Assembly (NCBI RefSeq): GCF_937920075.1
Contig: NZ_CALETI010000087.1
Span: 1-8,693, forward strand
Direction: 5' to 3'
DNA length: 8,693 bases
Source: an uncultured Agitococcus sp.
GTDB taxonomy: Bacteria; Pseudomonadota; Gammaproteobacteria; Pseudomonadales; Moraxellaceae
The position numbers were made by a program, and so were the translations under genes. Below are positions 1-6,051 of the stretch, one piece after another (position 1 is the stretch's first letter; every line of letters starts with the position of its first letter). Under the pieces are notes generated by a model. The model was not told the DNA's origin, made no database searches, and saw nothing but the letters and a program-made list of their open reading frames with translations.

Positions 1-1
1 A

Positions 2-547
2 CGTGATGATCAAAATGGTGGCGTTCGCTCGTTTAAGCTGGATGTCATTGTTGATGGTTCATTAGAAACCGTGGCTCGTGTTTATTTTGATATTGAAAAC
101 TATACTCGTTGGTTTTGGACAGTACGTGAATCAAAATTATTAAAAAAAGTGTCTGACACCGAGTTTTATTATTATTTACAACATGATGCGCCCGTTTCTT
201 TACCCGATCGTGATGTGGCTATTCATGCAGTGATTGAGCCTTATACGGCTAAAAAAGGTTATGCTGCCTTTAAACTCAAAGCAGTCCCCGATTTTATTCC
301 ACCACGTCCACCATTTATTCGGATGACGGCGGAAGATATGGTGATTCGTTGGACACCCATTGAAAAAGATAAAACACGTCTAGAAGTAGAAGGTTTTATT
401 CATCCTGGTGGGGTTGTACCATCATGGGCAATTAATGCTGTACAACGTCAAGCGCCCTATTACACCATGCTTGGCTTACAACGTATGGTGCAACTACCTC
501 AATATAAAAATCCAACAACACCTATGCCATTTACTATTAAAGATTAA
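2..547 (+). CDS. START-domain lipid-binding protein, 5'-truncated by the window edge
   Basis: The frame is open from the first bases of the window, so this is the C-terminal 181 residues of a longer protein whose start lies outside. An internal GTG at 71 could be mistaken for a start, but START-like sequence continues upstream of it (for example VRSFKLDVIVDGS). Family features seen are a YTRWFW segment, APVSLPDRDV, PPRPPFIRM followed by a strand ending in a Trp, and the C-terminal helix pattern HPGGVVPSWAINAVQRQAPYYT. START domains form a helix-grip fold that binds a lipid or other hydrophobic ligand in a cavity. Bacterial members are often exported or envelope-associated, but the N-terminus that would show a signal peptide is missing here. 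The ligand cannot be predicted. The gene converges on dsbD and shares a terminator with it. Confidence 0.85.
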   Translation, partial: RDDQNGGVRSFKLDVIVDGSLETVARVYFDIENYTRWFWTVRESKLLKKVSDTEFYYYLQHDAPVSLPDRDVAIHAVIEPYTAKKGYAAFKLKAVPDFIPPRPPFIRMTAEDMVIRWTPIEKDKTRLEVEGFIHPGGVVPSWAINAVQRQAPYYTMLGLQRMVQLPQYKNPTTPMPFTIKD

Positions 548-551
548 ACAT

Positions 552-580
552 AAAAAAGGGCGGTATTTCCGCCCTTTTTT
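552..580. terminator. Bidirectional rho-independent terminator between the START gene and dsbD
   Basis: A perfect inverted repeat has 12-bp arms (552-563 and 569-580) around a 5-base loop. The GGGCGG/CCGCCC core is flanked by six A on the left and six T on the right, so each strand reads as a GC hairpin followed by a U-run. It lies in the 34-bp gap between two convergent stop codons and can serve both genes. Confidence 0.93.
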
Positions 581-581
581 A

Positions 582-2429
582 TTAAATCGGCAATGGTTTA
601 ATATGCTCCACAAACTGCTCTGCATCCATACTTCCCATCACCCGTAACGCACGTAACTCTTGGCCTTGGTCATTAAAAAACAACACACTGGGTGGGCCAA
701 ACAAACCAAAACGTTTTAACATCGCCTGTGCATTGTCATCATTGCTGGTAATATCTGCTTGTAATAACACCACAGGTTTTAAAGCATTGGCAACAATTGG
801 CGAGCTAAACGTATCGTGTGCCATTTCCACACAAGCCACACACCAATCGGCATAAAAATCTAATAAAGCGACTTTACCTTGTTGTTTTGCCTCAGCTAAA
901 GCGACTTCTAATTCTTGGGCATTATTGACTTTCCGAAAGGTTAATTCGGTTTTGTTACTCAACTCTTTATTGCTTGTACTAGAAAACTGTAAAGGTCTTA
1001 AAGGATTAGACTGACCATTGGCAGCGCCCACCAACAACAGCACGCCCCATACCAATAATGCAACACCTAAACCTTTCCAAAAACGTTGCCATCCTGCTTG
1101 GGTATTGTCTAAAGCTCCCATCAAAATGCCACAGACAATCAACAACAAACCCCATAACACTAAAGTGACTGCTCCCGCTAAAAAGCGTGATAACAACCAA
1201 ATGGCAACCATCAACAACAACACACCAAACACCGACTTAACCACCACCATCCATGAGCCTGCTTTTGGAATCAAGCTACCACCACCGACACCAATTAATA
1301 ATAAGGGAGTGCCCATGCCTAAACCTAAAGCCAATAATGCTGCACCACCTAACCACATATCCCCCGTACTACTGATGTATAACAACGCACCTGCCAACGG
1401 TGCAGACACACAAGGTGATACCACTAAAGCCGATAAAATCCCCATTAACAACACGCCAACATAAGTGCCGCCTTGTTGTTTTTGGTTTAAATTGCTTAAA
1501 CGATCTTGAATAAATGCAGGCAAACGTAATTCATAAAAGCCAAACATTGCTAGAGCCAACAACACAAAAATCCCTGCAAACACCGACAACACCACAGGGC
1601 TTTGCATCCATGCCGATAAATTAGCACTTGCGCCAAAATAACCAACGGCCATCCCTGCTAAAGCATAAGTGGTTGCCATACCAACCACATAAGACAACGA
1701 TAATAAAAAGCCTCGTTTAGCTGATAAGCCCTGCCCTTGGCCAGCAATAATGCCTGACAAAATTGGTACCATGGGTAACACACAGGGAGTAAATGATAAG
1801 CCAATCCCCAACACCAAAAATGTCGCCAATATCAGCCCTAAACTACTACCCGCCAAAAACTGCGATAAACTATTGGCATCATTGGTATCCGTTTTTTTAC
1901 TACCCACACTTGCTGAATTATTCACTGTGGTCAAATTATCTGTGTCAACAGTGGATGTGGGTGCCAACTGCAAAAGCTTAACATTGGCTTTAATTGTCTG
2001 TGGTGGATAACATAAACCTTGTTGTGAACAACCTTGATAAATGGCTTTGACCGTTGTTATTTGACCCACATCTTGAGGATTTTGGGCATACACAGGAATT
2101 TCAACAGCTAAAGTCTTATGAAAAATTTCTACCCGACCAAAATTGGGGTCGTTTTTAATTTCGGCTTTTTGGCTAAATTGGCCGTCACCCATGACTACAG
2201 GATGATTATTATCTGTACTTTGTATCGAAATACGCTTCTTATATAAATAATAACCATCAGCAATGGTAAAACTCATTTGCACATGGCCATCTGTCGTTTT
2301 GACAACAGGTTGAAACGCTTGGCCAACCTCTAAATAATCCTCTTCAGCAGGAATATCATCAAAACTTGGCACAGCAGCTTGTACACTATTTATAGACGTT
2401 GCTAACAGCAAAATAGGCCAAAGGCGCAT
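582..2429 (-). CDS. dsbD: Thiol:disulfide interchange protein DsbD
   Basis: DsbD carries electrons from cytoplasmic thioredoxin across the inner membrane to periplasmic thiol-disulfide proteins (DsbC, DsbG, CcmG/TlpA types). All three domains are present in 615 residues. A signal peptide ends near Gln-Ala-Ala (about residue 19). The periplasmic alpha domain has the pair C134/C140 in YQGCSQQGLCYPP. The multi-spanning beta domain (about 190-470) has C216 in TPCVLPM and C340 in SPCVSAP. The C-terminal thioredoxin-like gamma domain has W529-C530-V-A-C533 and the cis-proline region GPPSVLFF. All six redox cysteines are therefore intact. It is somewhat longer than the 565-residue E. coli protein, partly through a polar Ser/Thr/Asn-rich linker at about 158-190. 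The ATG is preceded by AGGGTGAAG. It is divergent from the thioredoxin-led operon, and its upstream region holds a PmrA-box-like repeat in this gene's orientation. Confidence 0.97.
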   Translation of the reverse strand: MRLWPILLLATSINSVQAAVPSFDDIPAEEDYLEVGQAFQPVVKTTDGHVQMSFTIADGYYLYKKRISIQSTDNNHPVVMGDGQFSQKAEIKNDPNFGRVEIFHKTLAVEIPVYAQNPQDVGQITTVKAIYQGCSQQGLCYPPQTIKANVKLLQLAPTSTVDTDNLTTVNNSASVGSKKTDTNDANSLSQFLAGSSLGLILATFLVLGIGLSFTPCVLPMVPILSGIIAGQGQGLSAKRGFLLSLSYVVGMATTYALAGMAVGYFGASANLSAWMQSPVVLSVFAGIFVLLALAMFGFYELRLPAFIQDRLSNLNQKQQGGTYVGVLLMGILSALVVSPCVSAPLAGALLYISSTGDMWLGGAALLALGLGMGTPLLLIGVGGGSLIPKAGSWMVVVKSVFGVLLLMVAIWLLSRFLAGAVTLVLWGLLLIVCGILMGALDNTQAGWQRFWKGLGVALLVWGVLLLVGAANGQSNPLRPLQFSSTSNKELSNKTELTFRKVNNAQELEVALAEAKQQGKVALLDFYADWCVACVEMAHDTFSSPIVANALKPVVLLQADITSNDDNAQAMLKRFGLFGPPSVLFFNDQGQELRALRVMGSMDAEQFVEHIKPLPI

Positions 2430-2465
2430 ATCTTCACCCTGATAAATTAATTTCTTCTAGTCAAC

Positions 2466-2498
2466 AATGTAACAAGCATTCATTAAGAGAGTCTTAAG
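2466..2498 (-). promoter_or_regulatory. Candidate PmrA-type box and -10 element for dsbD
   Basis: Read on the minus strand, CTTAAG-ACTCT-CTTAAT (2498 down to 2482) is a direct repeat of hexamers with a 5-base spacer. This matches the YTTAAK-N5-YTTAAK form described for PmrA/QseB-family regulators. A possible -10 element, TACATT (2471 to 2466), follows after 10 bases, about the geometry seen on the opposite strand for the thioredoxin operon. The rest of this 272-bp divergent intergenic region (2430-2701), especially 2500-2610, is very AT-rich and shows no gene. Confidence 0.55.
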
Positions 2499-2611
2499 AA
2501 AAGTAAGAAATAGAAATAACTTTTAAAACAGGTAAAAACTAAAATTTAATTTATATTCATGCATTTATACAAATATCATCATTTTTATAATTATGAATAA
2601 AATTAATTTTC

Positions 2612-2645
2612 CTTAAGTAATCCTTAAGATTTAACCGATTAGAAT
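2612..2645 (+). promoter_or_regulatory. Candidate PmrA-type box and -10 element for the thioredoxin/DUF4266/DUF3570/apbE operon
   Basis: CTTAAG (2612-2617) and CTTAAG (2623-2628) are separated by TAATC, giving an 11-bp period that places both half-sites on one face of the helix. A -10-like TAGAAT (2640-2645) follows after 11 bases, so the repeat overlaps or replaces the -35 element, as expected for an activator of this family. The 18 bases 2611-2628 differ at one position from 6422-6439 upstream of the response regulator. Confidence 0.65.
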
Positions 2646-2701
2646 AGCCTCATGCTCAGACAAGTAATGCTCATCAGCATTCAATGAATAGGTATTAGAT
2701 A

Positions 2702-3145
2702 ATGAATAAAATTGTCAAATGGTTAGGTGCCAGTTTATTAGCCCTAAGTAGTACCCTGACTCATGCCGATAACCTAAATTTAGACAGTTATAAAGGCAAA
2801 GTGGTTTATGTTGACTTTTGGGCATCTTGGTGTGGCCCTTGCCGTGAATCTTTTCCGTGGATGAAAAAGATGCAACAACAATATGGCAAAGATGGTTTAG
2901 TGATTATTGCCATTAACGTTGACCAAGATAAAAAACTTGCTGACAAATTTTTAAGTGAATTTAAACCCGAATTTAATGTTCTTTTTGATAAAGACGGCAA
3001 ATTAGCCGAAGACTTCAAAGTCAGTTCCATGCCTAGCTCTTATGTATTAGATCGAGAAGGAAAACCTCGTTTTAAACATAAAGGCTTTCATCTTGATAAA
3101 CAAAGCCAATACGAAACAGAACTTAACAGTTTATTAAAAAACTAA
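2702..3145 (+). CDS. Periplasmic TlpA/ResA-like thioredoxin-fold protein
   Basis: This is a 147-residue secreted thioredoxin-fold protein, probably a reductase of disulfides or a thiol donor in the periplasm. The signal peptide has a Lys-containing start, a hydrophobic core at about 7-19, and likely cleavage after Thr-His-Ala (residue 22). The active site W43-C44-G45-P46-C47 follows the usual YVDFWAS strand. The cis-proline is M110-P111, and the segment DKDGKLAEDFKV is typical of TlpA/ResA proteins. No transmembrane anchor remains after cleavage, so it is probably soluble. The Shine-Dalgarno sequence is weak (AGG near 2690), but the next upstream ATG in this frame runs into a stop. It heads the operon with DUF4266, DUF3570 and ApbE. 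This position suggests that it maintains thiols in one of those partners, with DsbD as the likely electron source. The partner and the direction of the reaction are inferences. Confidence 0.9.
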   Translation: MNKIVKWLGASLLALSSTLTHADNLNLDSYKGKVVYVDFWASWCGPCRESFPWMKKMQQQYGKDGLVIIAINVDQDKKLADKFLSEFKPEFNVLFDKDGKLAEDFKVSSMPSSYVLDREGKPRFKHKGFHLDKQSQYETELNSLLKN

Positions 3146-3153
3146 CATTTACC

Positions 3154-3224
3154 CCCTCACTCTAGCTCTCTCCCACAGGGAGAGAGAACCCCCTCGCCCT
3201 TTGGGAGTGGGTTGGGATGAGGGA
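3154..3224 (+). repeat. 71-bp palindromic intergenic repeat, copy 1
   Basis: This copy matches copy 2 (4747-4817) at 66 of 71 positions with no gaps. It contains an inner hairpin (CTCTCTCCC / GGGAGAGAG around a 3-base loop), a second small CCC/GGG hairpin, and complementary outer ends (CCCTCA near the left end, TGAGGG near the right). As RNA the ends can pair further using G-U wobbles. It resembles the REP-like GC-rich intergenic elements common in proteobacterial genomes. It sits between the thioredoxin gene and the DUF4266 gene, where it could affect mRNA stability or processing. Confidence 0.9.
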
Positions 3225-3242
3225 ATAAAAGAGAGTCAAATA

Positions 3243-3470
3243 ATGAAATACAAGCTCAGCCTACTCATCCTTAGTGGTGTGCTACTCAGCAGCTTAACAG
3301 CGTGTAGCTCTTTAGGAGTCAAACCTTGGGAGCGCGATTTGTTAGCGAAAAAGTCCATGCAACTCAATAGTGCGCCATTAGACAGCGCGATTGATGACCA
3401 TATTTATTTTAGTAAAGAAGCGTCCAGTGGTGGTCGCGCATTTGGTGGAGGTGGCTGCGGATGCAACTAA
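3243..3470 (+). CDS. DUF4266 small lipoprotein with Cys-Gly-Cys tail
   Basis: This is a 75-residue lipoprotein matching the DUF4266 family, whose function is unknown to me. The lipobox L18-T-A-C21 follows a Lys-positive start and a hydrophobic core. Ser at position +2 after the Cys predicts sorting to the outer membrane. The mature 55 residues hold the family pattern VKPWERDLLAKKSM, a PLDSAIDDHIYFSKEA segment, and a glycine-rich end GGRAFGGGGCGCN with C72 and C74. Two cysteines one residue apart at the extreme C-terminus suggest metal binding, a disulfide, or a substrate for the upstream thioredoxin. The ATG at 3243, with GAGAG 7 bases upstream, is preferred over the in-frame start at 3201, which would lie inside the repeat and bury the signal peptide. 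The stop overlaps the DUF3570 start by 10 bases. Confidence 0.88.
   Translation: MKYKLSLLILSGVLLSSLTACSSLGVKPWERDLLAKKSMQLNSAPLDSAIDDHIYFSKEASSGGRAFGGGGCGCN
3447..3452 (+). promoter_or_regulatory. Shine-Dalgarno for DUF3570 inside the DUF4266 glycine codons
   Basis: GGAGGT lies 8 bases before the ATG at 3461. It is formed by the Gly codons just before the Cys-Gly-Cys end of DUF4266. It supports 3461, not the in-frame ATG at 3482, as the DUF3570 start. It also implies translational coupling of the two genes. Confidence 0.75.
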
Positions 3471-4735
3471 CTAACAAAAAGATGCCAGCCTTTCGTGCCG
3501 CATTGGCCGCAGCAAGCTGCGGTTTATTAGGAATTGCTACTACAACGGCTCACGCCGAAGATACTTCTGCCGATAGCAAAAAATGGCAAGTGGATACTGC
3601 TGTTTTGTACTATGCCGAAGATAGTGGTCGTGTGACGGCTGCTGAACCGATTGTTAACTTTAAAAAAGACTACGGTGATGAGCGTGTTCTTAATTTAAAA
3701 GTCACTTTAGACTCCTTAACAGGTGCATCACCTAATGGCGCAACCTCCAGTAGCCAGCCACAAACCTTTACTGGCCCTTCTGGTAATAAAACTTATACCA
3801 CTGCACCAAATAGCCAACCTTTAGATGGTGAGTTCAAAGACACCCGTGCGGCCGTTCATGCTAACTGGGAACAACCGTTAGGCGAAGACTACAAAGCCAG
3901 TGTCGGTGGTGGCATTTCTTCTGAGTTTGACTTTAAATCGTTATCGTTAAATGGAGCGATTTCTAAAGACTTAAACAACAAAAATACCACAATCAGTGCA
4001 GGTTTAAACCTAGAATTAGATACGCTTAACTCTGTGGGTGGCAAACCTAAGCCCTTTAGTTCTATGGCGGCTAATATCAAAGAAGGTGATGATAATAAAA
4101 CGGTGATTGATGCCTTAATTGGTGTTACCCAAGTGATTAATCGTAAAACGATTATGCAATGGAATTACTCGTTAAGCACATCCAGTGGTTATCATACCGA
4201 CCCTTATAAAGTCTTAAGCTTGGTTGATGGCACTACAGGGTTTGCGTCAGATTATTTATTTGAAAATCGTCCTGATAGCCGCACACGTCATAGTTTATTT
4301 TGGCAGACCAAATATCATTTAACCGAAGATGTTGTTGATGTGTCTTATCGTTATATGACCGATGATTGGGGCATTAATTCACATACGCTCGATTTACGTT
4401 ATCGTTACCAACTCAACGATAGCAGTTATTTAGAGCCACATGTGCGTTTTTATACCCAAACAGCCGCCGACTTTTATCAAAACTTCTTGGTACAAGGTCA
4501 AACCTTACCGCAGTTTGCTTCGGCTGATTCGCGTTTAGGCGAATTTGATGCCACCACGTTTGGCATTAAATATGGCAAAACCTTAAGCAATGACCGAGAG
4601 TTTAGTGTACGTGTTGAACAATACAATCAAGCTGGTAATGTCAAAACACCTGCAATTGGTCAACTTAAAACACAAACATTGGTTCCTGATTTGAATGCTT
4701 TAGTGGTACAGTTTGGTTATTCTTTTAAATTTTAA
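3461..4735 (+). CDS. DUF3570 family protein, predicted outer-membrane beta-barrel with a flavinylation-like motif
   Basis: This 424-residue protein matches the DUF3570 family, which has no function I know of. A signal peptide is visible, with cleavage probably after Ala-His-Ala (residue 32) and no twin arginine. The rest alternates polar and hydrophobic or aromatic residues in strand-like segments. It ends in VVQFGYSFKF, with the terminal Phe typical of outer-membrane barrels. Conserved-looking blocks are D84-S-L-T-G-A-S90 followed by PNGAT, HTDPYKVLSLVD (245-256), ENRPDSRTRHS (268-278) and YRYMTDDWGINSHT (297-309). D84-S90 fits the DxxTGA(T/S) pattern of FMN-acceptor sites in NqrC/RnfG-type proteins, and an ApbE gene lies next downstream. 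A looser DGTTGFAS occurs at 256-263. Translation is probably coupled to DUF4266. Flavin attachment and any transport or electron-transfer role are inferences. Confidence 0.88.
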   Translation: MQLTNKKMPAFRAALAAASCGLLGIATTTAHAEDTSADSKKWQVDTAVLYYAEDSGRVTAAEPIVNFKKDYGDERVLNLKVTLDSLTGASPNGATSSSQPQTFTGPSGNKTYTTAPNSQPLDGEFKDTRAAVHANWEQPLGEDYKASVGGGISSEFDFKSLSLNGAISKDLNNKNTTISAGLNLELDTLNSVGGKPKPFSSMAANIKEGDDNKTVIDALIGVTQVINRKTIMQWNYSLSTSSGYHTDPYKVLSLVDGTTGFASDYLFENRPDSRTRHSLFWQTKYHLTEDVVDVSYRYMTDDWGINSHTLDLRYRYQLNDSSYLEPHVRFYTQTAADFYQNFLVQGQTLPQFASADSRLGEFDATTFGIKYGKTLSNDREFSVRVEQYNQAGNVKTPAIGQLKTQTLVPDLNALVVQFGYSFKF

Positions 4736-4746
4736 CCTTTTATTTA

Positions 4747-4817
4747 CCCTCACTCTAGCTCTCTCCCAAAGGGAGAGAGAACCCCCTCGCCCCGTGGGAG
4801 AGGGTTGGGGTGAGGGA
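4747..4817 (+). repeat. 71-bp palindromic intergenic repeat, copy 2
   Basis: This is the second copy of the element at 3154-3224, in the same orientation with five substitutions. It has the same inner CTCTCTCCC/GGGAGAGAG hairpin, and its outer arms CCCTCAC and GTGAGGG are fully complementary. It fills most of the gap between DUF3570 and apbE. Read in one frame it gives an artefactual peptide, LTLALSQRERE, that can look like an N-terminal extension of ApbE. Confidence 0.9.
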
Positions 4818-4841
4818 TTAGTAAAGGAAGGAACAGCCTCT

Positions 4842-5744
4842 ATGTCCCACGACCGCAGTAACCAAATTCACATTCAACATCATCATAATTATTGGCAAAT
4901 TCAATTTGAGGCAATGGCTAGCACCTGTGAGGTGTTAGTTGATACTGATGATAGTCAACTCGTGCAACGACTCGCCCATTTAATTAGCAAAGAAACATGG
5001 CGTATAGAACAAAAGTTTAGCCGTTATCAGCCTGATAATATTGTTTATCAAATTAATCATTGTGAAGGTGGCATTGTTCAAGTGGATGCCGAAACTGCTG
5101 AACTTATTGATTTTGCGGCACAATGTTATACCTTAAGTGGTGGCATGTTTGATGTGACATCGGGCATTTTGCGTCGAGCATGGCGTTTTGATGGTAGTAG
5201 TTTATTGGCTGATCCTGAAGTGGTTGAGTCTTTATTACCCCATATTGGTTGGGAAAAGGTGCGTTGGTTAAATCCCGTCATTTCTCTTCCCTATGGCATG
5301 GAGTTAGATTTTGGTGGCATTGGCAAAGAATATGCGGTTGATAAAGTTTGGTTATTAGCCACTGAGCATACCCAAGAGCCTGTATTAATTAATTTTGGCG
5401 GTGATTTGCGTGTGTCAGGTACGCGTCGTGATGGTTCACCGTGGAAAGTGGGCATTGAAAACCCTGAACAAGATGGTCAAACACAAGGTATTTTAGAAAT
5501 TAGCCAAGGCGCATTGGCGACCAGTGGTGATAGCAAACGCTTTTTATTAAAAGATGGTGTGCGTTATAGCCATATTTTAAACCCAATGACAGGTTGGCCA
5601 ATTACTGATGCACCCCACTCCGTTACAGTCGCTGCCCCTACGTGTATTGAAGCAGGCATGATGGCAACTTTTGCGAGTTTACAAGGTGAATTTGCTGAGC
5701 AGTTTTTAGACGCAATGGATACGCCTTATTGGTGTATTCGTTAA
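4842..5744 (+). CDS. apbE: ApbE-family FAD:protein FMN transferase
   Basis: ApbE enzymes move FMN from FAD onto a Thr or Ser of a target protein, forming a phosphoester, with Mg2+. Family blocks in these 300 residues are MASTCE (25-30), FSRYQPDN (59-66), GGMFDVTSG (100-108), ELDFGGIGKEYAVDKV (154-169), INFGGDLRVSG (183-193), ATSGDSKRF (226-234) and YSHILNPMTGWPI (242-254). The start at 4842 has AAGGAAGG about 9-10 bases upstream. Longer in-frame starts would translate the palindromic repeat. Two oddities appear. No signal peptide or lipobox is seen, although most ApbE proteins act outside the cytoplasm. The C-terminal metal site, usually D-A-x-x-T, reads G272-M-M-A-T276 with E270 nearby. Position after DUF3570 suggests that protein, or another envelope protein, as its target. 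Confidence 0.93.
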   Translation: MSHDRSNQIHIQHHHNYWQIQFEAMASTCEVLVDTDDSQLVQRLAHLISKETWRIEQKFSRYQPDNIVYQINHCEGGIVQVDAETAELIDFAAQCYTLSGGMFDVTSGILRRAWRFDGSSLLADPEVVESLLPHIGWEKVRWLNPVISLPYGMELDFGGIGKEYAVDKVWLLATEHTQEPVLINFGGDLRVSGTRRDGSPWKVGIENPEQDGQTQGILEISQGALATSGDSKRFLLKDGVRYSHILNPMTGWPITDAPHSVTVAAPTCIEAGMMATFASLQGEFAEQFLDAMDTPYWCIR

Positions 5745-5753
5745 TATTGATTT

Positions 5754-5776
5754 GTGGGTTTGGCTAAGAAGCCCAC
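5754..5776 (+). terminator. Possible weak terminator hairpin after apbE
   Basis: GTGGGTTT (5754-5761) pairs with AAGCCCAC (5769-5776) across a 7-base loop, with one G-U pair. It begins 9 bases after the apbE stop. The following sequence is T-rich but has no clean T-run, so termination here would be inefficient or factor-assisted. Confidence 0.4.
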
Positions 5777-5786
5777 ACTTCTTGCT

Positions 5787-5815
5787 TTGCTGCTAATTAT
5801 CCTAAATGCTATGAT
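5787..5815 (+). promoter_or_regulatory. Possible sigma-70-type promoter for the antitoxin-like gene
   Basis: TTGCTG (5787-5792) and TATGAT (5810-5815) are separated by 17 bases and lie about 30 bases before the small gene at 5846. The match is moderate, and in AT-rich DNA this could arise by chance. No CTTAAG-type repeat is seen here. Confidence 0.35.
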
Positions 5816-5845
5816 AAAACAAAACCACTCTTAGGAGTAAAGATC

Positions 5846-6043
5846 ATGTTGCCTATCACTGCCATACAAAATTTTGATAGTTTACCGCCAATTGCTCAAG
5901 AGCAAGTCATTGCTTTTATAGACTTTTTAAAAAATCGTTATGCGACAAAATCACCTGATTGTTTTATTGACTCATTAATGGCTATGCCAAATGTGGGTAA
6001 AGATAGTGATTTTGAACGTGTACAAAATGCTCAATTTATTTGA
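5846..6043 (+). CDS. Small DUF2281-like antitoxin candidate, no toxin alongside
   Basis: This 65-residue protein has an N-terminal helix pattern, LPPIAQEQVIAFIDFLKNRY (13-32), typical of DUF2281-like antitoxins. Its C-terminal tail, MPNVGKDSDFERVQ (47-60), resembles the tail such antitoxins use to contact PIN-domain toxins. A strong AGGAG lies 8 bases before the ATG. In complete modules a PIN-domain RNase gene usually overlaps or follows the stop closely. Here the next bases encode no PIN-like protein, and a convergent gene ends 8 bases after the stop. It may be an orphan left after toxin loss or may act on a toxin elsewhere. The family assignment rests on pattern recognition only. Confidence 0.65.
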   Translation: MLPITAIQNFDSLPPIAQEQVIAFIDFLKNRYATKSPDCFIDSLMAMPNVGKDSDFERVQNAQFI

Positions 6044-6051
6044 TTGAACGG

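Noticed and set aside
1018..1464. Long plus-strand open frame antisense to dsbD
   Set aside because: Its Asn/Pro/Thr-rich, low-complexity product is the mirror of hydrophobic DsbD membrane codons. dsbD is clearly the real gene.
2593..2713. Twelve-base repeat ATGAATAAAATT at 2593 and at the thioredoxin start (2702)
   Set aside because: The upstream copy opens only seven codons before a stop and has no ribosome-binding site. In such AT-rich DNA a 12-base match can be chance.
3201..3242. Earlier start for the DUF4266 lipoprotein
   Set aside because: It would begin within the repeat and place 14 polar residues before the lipoprotein signal. The ATG at 3243 gives a normal lipobox position.
4713..4841. 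In-frame N-terminal extension of ApbE that mimics a signal peptide (MVILLNFNLLFTLTLALS)
   Set aside because: It overlaps the end of DUF3570 and then translates the palindromic repeat. The ATG at 4842 has a good Shine-Dalgarno, and the extension matches the common artefact LTLALSQRERE.
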